This document shows, one piece after another, positions 58,524 through 64,000 of a DNA stretch of 64,000 bases; within the stretch, counting starts at the first letter, position 1, and the number at the start of each line of letters is the position of its first letter. The notes under the pieces are model-generated. The model was not told the origin of the DNA, did not search any database, and saw only the letters and a program-made list of their open reading frames with translations. Origin of the DNA: Apiospora phragmitis (Eukaryota > Ascomycota > Sordariomycetes > Amphisphaeriales > Apiosporaceae); assembly GCA_038363925.1 (NCBI GenBank), contig JAQQWL010000006.1:1220501-1284500 (forward strand), in the 5' to 3' direction. Made by a program: the position numbers and the translations under genes.

Positions 58524-59651
58524 ATGGCGTCAGAAACAGATAAGCGCAAACCACGGAGGAGGCCGTCCGATCTGTATGGAGGCCTTGCGACGGTAGCCGA
58601 GAGCGGGCTGCTCATCTCGCCAACCTCAGAATGGGACCTGAAGCAGAGGCGTGTCTGGCCACCAGCACCCTACCAGGCATACTGCGAAAAGCACTTCTTA
58701 CAGGAGTGCCTCGTGTACTACACGCTGGAAATGGAGAGGATCGACGAGGAAGACAAGAATAAGGAGAAGGAGAAGAAGAGGAACCAGGCCCTAGAGGCCG
58801 AGACGTTAGCTGCCACCGCTGTTGCTACATCGAGAGCAGGACAGCAGCAGCCCACTCGCGTCCAGCCAGGGCGACGGGCGAAGGGGACTTCTTCTTCTAC
58901 AACGGCCCGGACCGAGATGAAGGGTAGTAGTAGTTCTTCCTCGCGCCGGCGAACGTATCAGGAGTTCAGCAACGCTGAGTACGAGAGAATGGAATGGCGG
59001 CAAGAACTGTGCCTGGATATCTCGTGGGCCGAGTTCCAGGGGAAGCTCGAGGCTCTAATCATACGGGCTAGCAAGAAGTTGAGTCGCAAGCGGAACTCGC
59101 CGCACACCAGAAGGACGGCCGCCGGCAAGAAGAAGAAGAAGGGAGGTCCCCCGCCGGAGGGCCACGCGGGAGGAGAATCTCTTGATGGGGTGGAAAACTG
59201 TCCACTCCAGGGGTTAATCAAGGTCGAGTGTAGATACTGCGAGCACCGGCCCGAAATCAACGGCAGCGGCGACGGTGACGGCGACGGCGATGATGACAGC
59301 GCTGATGATGCGAGGAGACCGCAGTCGCCGCCGCCGAATCGTGGGGCACCTGTCGCCCCGATGCACATCCTCGATGCAGTCGATTTCGGCCCGGACCAGA
59401 CATGCACATTTGGTGGCCTGAGGTTTGCGGTGGATGTTTGCGGCGGCGCTGAGCTGTTGACTATCGTGCTGATGAAGATGAGAGGTCTCGCCCTAGAACG
59501 AGAAGGCGGCGAGGAGGAGCATGACGATACCTCATCCTCCATGTCGAAGTCGTCCAAACAGGATATCAACAAGAAGGCGAAAACGGGAAGGAGACAAGGA
59601 AGAGCTGACGAGCTCAATTGGATACCCAAAGAAGAAGAAGAGACGGACTGA
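58524..59651 (+). CDS. Basic hypothetical protein, 375 residues
   Basis: I do not recognise this protein. One uninterrupted frame encodes 375 residues. The N-terminus is very basic (DKRKPRRRPSDLYGG). A more ordered block follows (WDLKQRRVWPPAPYQAYCEKHF, LVYYTLEMERIDEED). The middle is Lys/Glu-rich then Ser/Thr/Arg-rich low complexity, with EFSNAEYERMEWRQELCL and WAEFQGKLEALIIRASKKL as possible helices. A lysine cluster (AAGKKKKKGG) could be a nuclear localisation signal. A (GDGD)n acidic repeat precedes a conserved-looking end, DFGPDQTCTFGGLRFAVDVCGGAELLTIVL, here abbreviated to its ends DFGPDQTCTF and ELLTIVL. Length and alternating ordered blocks support a real gene. Low complexity limits confidence. 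Nuclear location is inference. Confidence 0.55.
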   Translation: MASETDKRKPRRRPSDLYGGLATVAESGLLISPTSEWDLKQRRVWPPAPYQAYCEKHFLQECLVYYTLEMERIDEEDKNKEKEKKRNQALEAETLAATAVATSRAGQQQPTRVQPGRRAKGTSSSTTARTEMKGSSSSSSRRRTYQEFSNAEYERMEWRQELCLDISWAEFQGKLEALIIRASKKLSRKRNSPHTRRTAAGKKKKKGGPPPEGHAGGESLDGVENCPLQGLIKVECRYCEHRPEINGSGDGDGDGDDDSADDARRPQSPPPNRGAPVAPMHILDAVDFGPDQTCTFGGLRFAVDVCGGAELLTIVLMKMRGLALEREGGEEEHDDTSSSMSKSSKQDINKKAKTGRRQGRADELNWIPKEEEETD

Positions 59652-62094
59652 CCAGGTTTCGCTGAAGAGCATGTCGCGCCCGTTGTTCAGGTTCCATCTT
59701 CAGTGCGCCCCTGAAACATCCATACACCAAGTAGTCAAACGAAATAGCCAAACATCAACAATCAGAGAAACCATGATTGCTCACCTACTGCTACATTGTC
59801 GCATAGGCTTTGTCCTTTCAATACCTTCACGTTGAGGAAGACGGCCTCTTTACCCCTTTCCAAACTACTGAAGAGCTCACCAAGTGGCTCCTATAGCAAT
59901 GCACAGATTACCCAGAGTAAGCCAAGAAGCGCAGAGAGTTCTCCACTACAAGCAGCGCGCTGCTATGTACGTTGTGCTTTAACTTGCATACATTAAGTGT
60001 ACATATGATAATCGCGCCCCTTACGCGAGATGACGGGGCTGTCTCGGGGGTTGTTGCCCTTAACTGTTTCCTGGCTGAAGCGCAGTTTACTATCGCTCTT
60101 GGCTCATGATGATCGCGAGATTCGAGTTATGTAGAAGGTATGTATGAGGCAACGGTGATGTTATCAGTCCCTCCAACCAATGAAACGAGGATCGTTCGCC
60201 AAGTATTGGCGAGGGGAACAAGAAGTCGCCTTTGGTTCGTCGGCAGGCTAAGATTATCAATCGAGCTCTATGCCCAACATCAAATGCAGCATGTCGAACG
60301 GGGCAAACGTAATGGAGATATAAGGACTGGCGTATAAGTGTCGCTTGAGTGACCCCATACACTGATATCTCGCGCAGACTAGCCAAGCTGTCGGTAACGT
60401 AGACGTCGTCACATGATGCTGCCTACGTTCTTAGCCATTGACAAGCATAGTTATATACAGTAACGGATATGCCAGTCGCTTTCCCATTGCTGTTCTGGCG
60501 TACGGGACCCGCATTGGAGATCTGTTGCTATAAGATCTGAGATGGATGGTAACATGGATGTGGGCTTGAACAAGTTTCTGATCCGACTGCCGACGGAGAG
60601 AGGCCTGGCAGCCTGGCACTTGCTGGAAAATCCTGCGGGTCTATAAAGTAGCACTTGAGCATATCGAGGAACACTTGAAAGATGTCGAAGTGTCGCCGTG
60701 GCGGGGAAGGATCTAGAATTGTTTGGGTCCAACAACGGGTTTCCTCGTGCCTCCTGTTCCCTGCCGGGCACGACAAAACGGGGCGGAATGTTGTACCGGT
60801 AGGAACCCCGACGACAAGGCACCCCGGCGCTAGAGATTTCACTTATAGGGCTCGTACAGAACATTCTCGATAACTTGCAATTGATGTGGGCTGCGCTGGG
60901 TGCTGCTACCCCGACCTGCTCGTCGACTGTGATTCTGGCATCTTGATAGACCGATGATTGCAAGTCGTTCTCGGCTATCTCAGATCCACAATTTCCAGGA
61001 TTGCCCTGGTCTGTGAACGCAGCGGGCATATGTTATGCATGGGGATGGATCTCAGGCGACGGACAAGCCTATTTTGAGCTTGTCTGCCGATTAGATATGC
61101 TCAAGGGACCCTCATCAGAGATGATATCTCCATGTGCTGTAAGCCAAGCGCTGCATAGATAGAACCGCGGCAATAAGGCATATCTCGTGGCCAAGCCATC
61201 ATCATCTTTCATTCTCTCAGAAAGCGCTTTGGATGAGCAAGAACGATAGGGCAAAGCTCGGAGTTGTTTCACCCATGAGTCTTAGGTGTACGTCAATGGT
61301 AACCAGGGAGAAGATGTACATGCGTCACACACCAGATGACATAGCCAGGTGTAGCGCGCGCGGGGGTTTCCCAGTACGGGATATCACTTGGTCGTGTGGA
61401 TATCGACGAATAGTAGCAGAGCAGCCAGTCTAGAATCTTGATGGTGGGCTCGGCAATGACATCCCCCGTTCCAGCTGCCTGGTCTTACCTCACGAAATGA
61501 CTGATGGGAAACGATACGTCCGTCGATGGGCGCTCTCCAACCTACCCAAGGGTCTCCAAGGGAACTTCCAAGGTTCTTTCGTTCGCGCTGAACGTTGATC
61601 CACGAACAAGGTAACGAAGGTTATGGCGTCACAGCCGAGACGGAAGAACAAAAGACGGGGGTTCAGATGAGAGGATGAGGTTCGCGCAAAAAGCCCGCGC
61701 CTGTTCGCATGATTACGGTAGACGAGGTAGCGCAACCACCAGACCAGAAAGCCAGGGAATGTGGCGTGCGGTGTTTGTGCGTGAAACTGATAATCGAAGG
61801 GCGACTCCACGATATGCGCTGACCGTCTCTTTTCCTCTTTGTCCTTGTGGCCAACGTGGATGGTGGTGGGGATCAGTCGGGATCCGCGAGCGGTACTAGA
61901 CAAGATGCAGCGGCCTTTCAAAACAGCCATTACCCAGTCCAGCAGGACTCTAGCGTCAAAGCGGGGAGGAACCAGGAAGCCATGGAGGTGTGCTAACCTT
62001 AGCAAAGGGACCTGAGACCGGCCCCCTCTCGATTGTGTTGTACGCAGAAATGGTGCATTTCACGCGAAAACCACGCAGGGCGTCGTTCTCTCTG
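59652..62094. other. intergenic, no gene supported
   Basis: Open frames at 60451-61029 (-) and 61490-62005 (-) are long but have no domain, no hydrophobic pattern and unusual composition. The last few hundred bases form the metallothionein promoter. Confidence 0.5.
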
Positions 62095-62170
62095 ATTGGC
62101 CGGCAACGGCTGAGTGGCGTGTTCCACCGGAATGTGCTTTGAGATGGGGGGTTCTCTATTGCCTATATAA
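62095..62170 (+). promoter_or_regulatory. Metallothionein core promoter: CCAAT box and TATA box
   Basis: An inverted CCAAT (ATTGG) sits at 62095-62099 and a TATATAA box at 62164-62170. The TATA box is 135 bases before the start codon, so transcription would begin near 62195 with a leader of about 110 bases. The leader is CA/CT-rich and purine-poor. No confident copper-response element was identified. Confidence 0.65.
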
Positions 62171-62304
62171 GGGTCCTGTCCAACCCTTCACTTTACCTGC
62201 ATCTTTTTCTAAGACCAACAAGATCATCAAGACTCAATCTCCAATCTATACCAACTATCTTCACGTCTCTTAAGACCTTTTCACCAACCAAACCAACCAT
62301 CAAA

Positions 62305-62488
62305 ATGAAGGGTGACTGCGGATGCTCCGGCGCTTCCAGCTGTAAGTCTTTCTTTCCCTTGACACAAAAAAGCGATACCCCGCTACCGCTTACGGTTTAC
62401 CCCGCCTATTCTCGGCTTTCAACTGACCAAACTCGTCTTGATAGGCAACTGCGGCGCTGACTGCTCTTGCTCTGGCTGCGGCAAATAA
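62305..62488 (+). CDS. cmt: Copper metallothionein, 26 residues
   Basis: A tiny cysteine-rich protein that binds Cu(I) in the cytosol and buffers copper. Two exons, 62305-62341 and 62445-62488, are separated by a 103-bp intron (GTAAGT donor, GATAG acceptor) that splits the sixth-from-start Cys region, within a Cys codon. The spliced product is 26 residues with seven cysteines in C-x-C spacing: CGCSG near the start, CNCG in the middle and CSCSGCGK at the end. Length, cysteine spacing and the presence of an intron match the Neurospora crassa copper metallothionein. The start context is aaaATGa. A TATA box and CCAAT box lie upstream. Because the exons encode only 12 and 14 codons, ordinary gene finders would miss it. 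Confidence 0.95.
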
Positions 62489-63341
62489 GCTATCGACAAA
62501 CATGATTGCTTCACTGCATATCACTTCGATTCCAATCTACTTCACATTTGGCGGTCACACCTCGCGAGCTTACGGTTTATCGGTCACGATGGGACGCTAT
62601 CACTTCTAGTGGGATTTTAGGGGCCGGTCTATGGGGATAAGGTTATCGGAAAGATCAACTGGTACTATTTTGTGCAGGAGAGAGACGACGGGCGGTTGAT
62701 GCTAGTCACTCCTCGGGATACCCAATACAAATACATTTCCTCACTTGGGGTCATATTGCTTACTTCCTCTTGCTCTTGATTGGGCTCTTCGTATGTCCAT
62801 CTGCTTTCTCCAGTGACCCAACGGCTGTCAGCACCGTCCACCTTTGCGCAAGTTATGAGAACCCGGCCACACCGATTTGTTCGTTTCGCAGGACTCGCAT
62901 TCCTGTTGACCGATGCAGCCTATTGGTTAGATTAACCACCATATGCCTCTTAGCCAATCAGTCACAGCTTGCAACGACGGACATGGGAAGTTTACCAGCC
63001 ACAGTTGCGAGCCACTCACGTGACAGTCCACAAACGCTTAGGAGCTCTTGCCCACCCATGTCACGACCGTTGCCCCTAAATTTACCTTTCTTAAACCATG
63101 TCGTCTGGCTCCATCCCTAGCAACACTATGGCACTCTTCCCACCAATTGCGCCAGTCATATTATCTGACATGAGATTTGGACAACACATAACATGGAAGC
63201 CTCCGAAATAGGCCCGTTTGCGGGTATGCAAGCCCCAGAAACCAACATGTCTATCATATATGTGAGTATGTATTATATAGAGACCCAGATCCATAGCAAA
63301 GGGCCACCTGGATTTCCATAATAGTAGTACAGCTCGATATC
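62489..63341. other. intergenic, no gene supported
   Basis: It holds the 3' side of the metallothionein and the promoter of the reductase gene. The open frame 62770-63120 (+) has no domain. Confidence 0.5.
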
Positions 63342-64000
63342 ATGTCCAAAGGAACAGTCTTCATCACAGGCGCGACGGGCTTCCTCGGCTCCGTCTTCTC
63401 CTCGAGGCCCTCGGCAAGGGCTACTCGGCCCACGTGGTGGCCCGGAGCCAGTCCAAGGTTGAGGTCGTCAAGGAACTCGTCGCCAACCATGGCTTCTCGA
63501 ACGAAGCCGTCGAGGGCAAGCCCTACTGCAAATACTTCATCGTGCCCGACCTGACGCTCCCCGGCGCCCTGGACGACGCCGTGAGGGGCGCCAATTACGT
63601 CGTGCACTGCGCGTCGCCGCTCCCCTTCGCCGAGATCCCGGCCGAGCGCCAGCAGGCCGAGATGATCGACCCGGCCGTCGCCTGCACCCTGAACATGCTG
63701 GAGAGCGTGCGGGGCGTTGGCGGGCCCACCGTGCGTCGCGTCGTCGTGCTCACGTCCCTGATCGCCTTCGCCAGCGCCGAGGCCGTGGGCCCGGCCTGGG
63801 GTGCCCGACGAGGGCCGCGAGGTCGTCCTGAACGAGGGCACGCTGAACGACTACATCACGCCGCCGTTCCCCAACCTGCTCGTCGCCTACTGCGCGGCCA
63901 AGACGGCAGCGCTGCGCAGCAGCATGGACTGGATGAGCAGCAAGGCGGCGGCCGGGGCGGAACCCCTGGGCTTTGACCTGGTCAACCTGGGGCCGGCCTA
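63342..64000 (+). CDS. Extended short-chain NAD(P)H reductase (dihydroflavonol-reductase/Gre2-like), truncated by window end
   Basis: The protein begins MSKGTVFITGATGFLGS, so the nucleotide-binding TGATGFLG lies at residues 9-16. Then follow LEALGKGYSAHVVARSQSK, the DLTLPGALDDAV strand, and NYVVHCASPLPF, where the substrate pocket starts. VVVLTSLIAFASAEA holds the catalytic serine strand. Two indels interrupt the frame: one base missing near 63395, after G-S-V, and one extra base in the G run 63798-63801 before V-P-D-E-G. The frame then continues to TPPFPNLLVAYCAAKTAALR, which places the Y-x-x-x-K motif of the family just before the sequence ends. Substrates of this group include aldehydes, ketones and flavonoid-like compounds; none can be assigned. 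Confidence 0.9.

Noticed and set aside
60451..61029. 192-codon minus-strand open frame
   Set aside because: No recognisable motif, no hydrophobic core and low protein character.
61490..62005. 171-codon minus-strand open frame upstream of the metallothionein
   Set aside because: Arg/Ser/His-rich without domain; overlaps other open frames on the opposite strand.
504..64000. Programmed ribosomal frameshifting as the cause of the frame breaks
   Set aside because: The breaks occur in unrelated genes with no shared slippery heptamer or downstream structure and in both directions. Homopolymer sequencing error is simpler.
1..64000. CRISPR array or prokaryotic operon structure
   Set aside because: No regularly spaced repeats were seen, and genes have spliceosomal introns and fungal family signatures.

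Overview
This window comes from a filamentous ascomycete (Pezizomycotina, most likely Sordariomycetes). Genes are intron-rich with short 48-75 bp introns carrying GTAAGT-type donors. The products are typical fungal families: Stn1, a two-domain glyoxalase I, GH81 beta-glucanase, Clr5-domain protein, DUF8021 secreted protein, fungal P450s and a 26-residue copper metallothionein of the Neurospora type. A 7 kb AT-rich block carries the mark of repeat-induced point mutation (RIP). The species cannot be named from sequence alone.

Layout. 0.5-11.6 kb: stn1 (+), glyoxalase I (-), a vacuolar-type Ca2+/H+ exchanger (-) and a secreted GH81 endo-beta-1,3-glucanase (-). 14-22 kb: an AIF/FSP1-like flavoprotein (+), an intronless long-form D-3-phosphoglycerate dehydrogenase (+) and a pisatin-demethylase-like P450 (+). 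23-33.4 kb: a 1,236-residue coiled-coil protein (-), and a large acidic, nuclear-type protein (-) divergent from a PP2A activator of the PTPA family (+). 34.8-42.1 kb: a tRNA-like gene, then a full-length RIP-degraded Ty1/copia retrotransposon with two LTRs of about 206 bp. 42.3-55 kb: a secreted DUF8021 protein (-), a Clr5 protein (-) divergent from a fungal amidoligase (+), a protein with reiterated PHLRG motifs (+), a second P450 (-) divergent from a methyltransferase-like protein with a C-terminal membrane hairpin (+), and a mitochondrial 2-oxoglutarate/malate-type carrier (-). 58.5-64 kb: a basic hypothetical protein (+), copper metallothionein (+) and the start of an extended short-chain reductase (+) cut by the window end.

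The genes are mostly unrelated housekeeping and accessory functions. I see no operon-like logic and no convincing biosynthetic cluster.

The most striking global observation is that about fifteen one-base insertions or deletions, mostly in short C or G runs, break otherwise well-conserved reading frames in ten genes. When each is allowed for, exon lengths become exact multiples of three and the family match continues on both sides. This looks like sequencing or assembly error rather than biology, and automatic gene models here will be wrong. The most interesting biological signals are an island of normal base composition inside the RIP-mutated retrotransposon, a spliced 26-residue metallothionein, and three orphan proteins (amidoligase, PHLRG-repeat protein, membrane-anchored methyltransferase-like protein).
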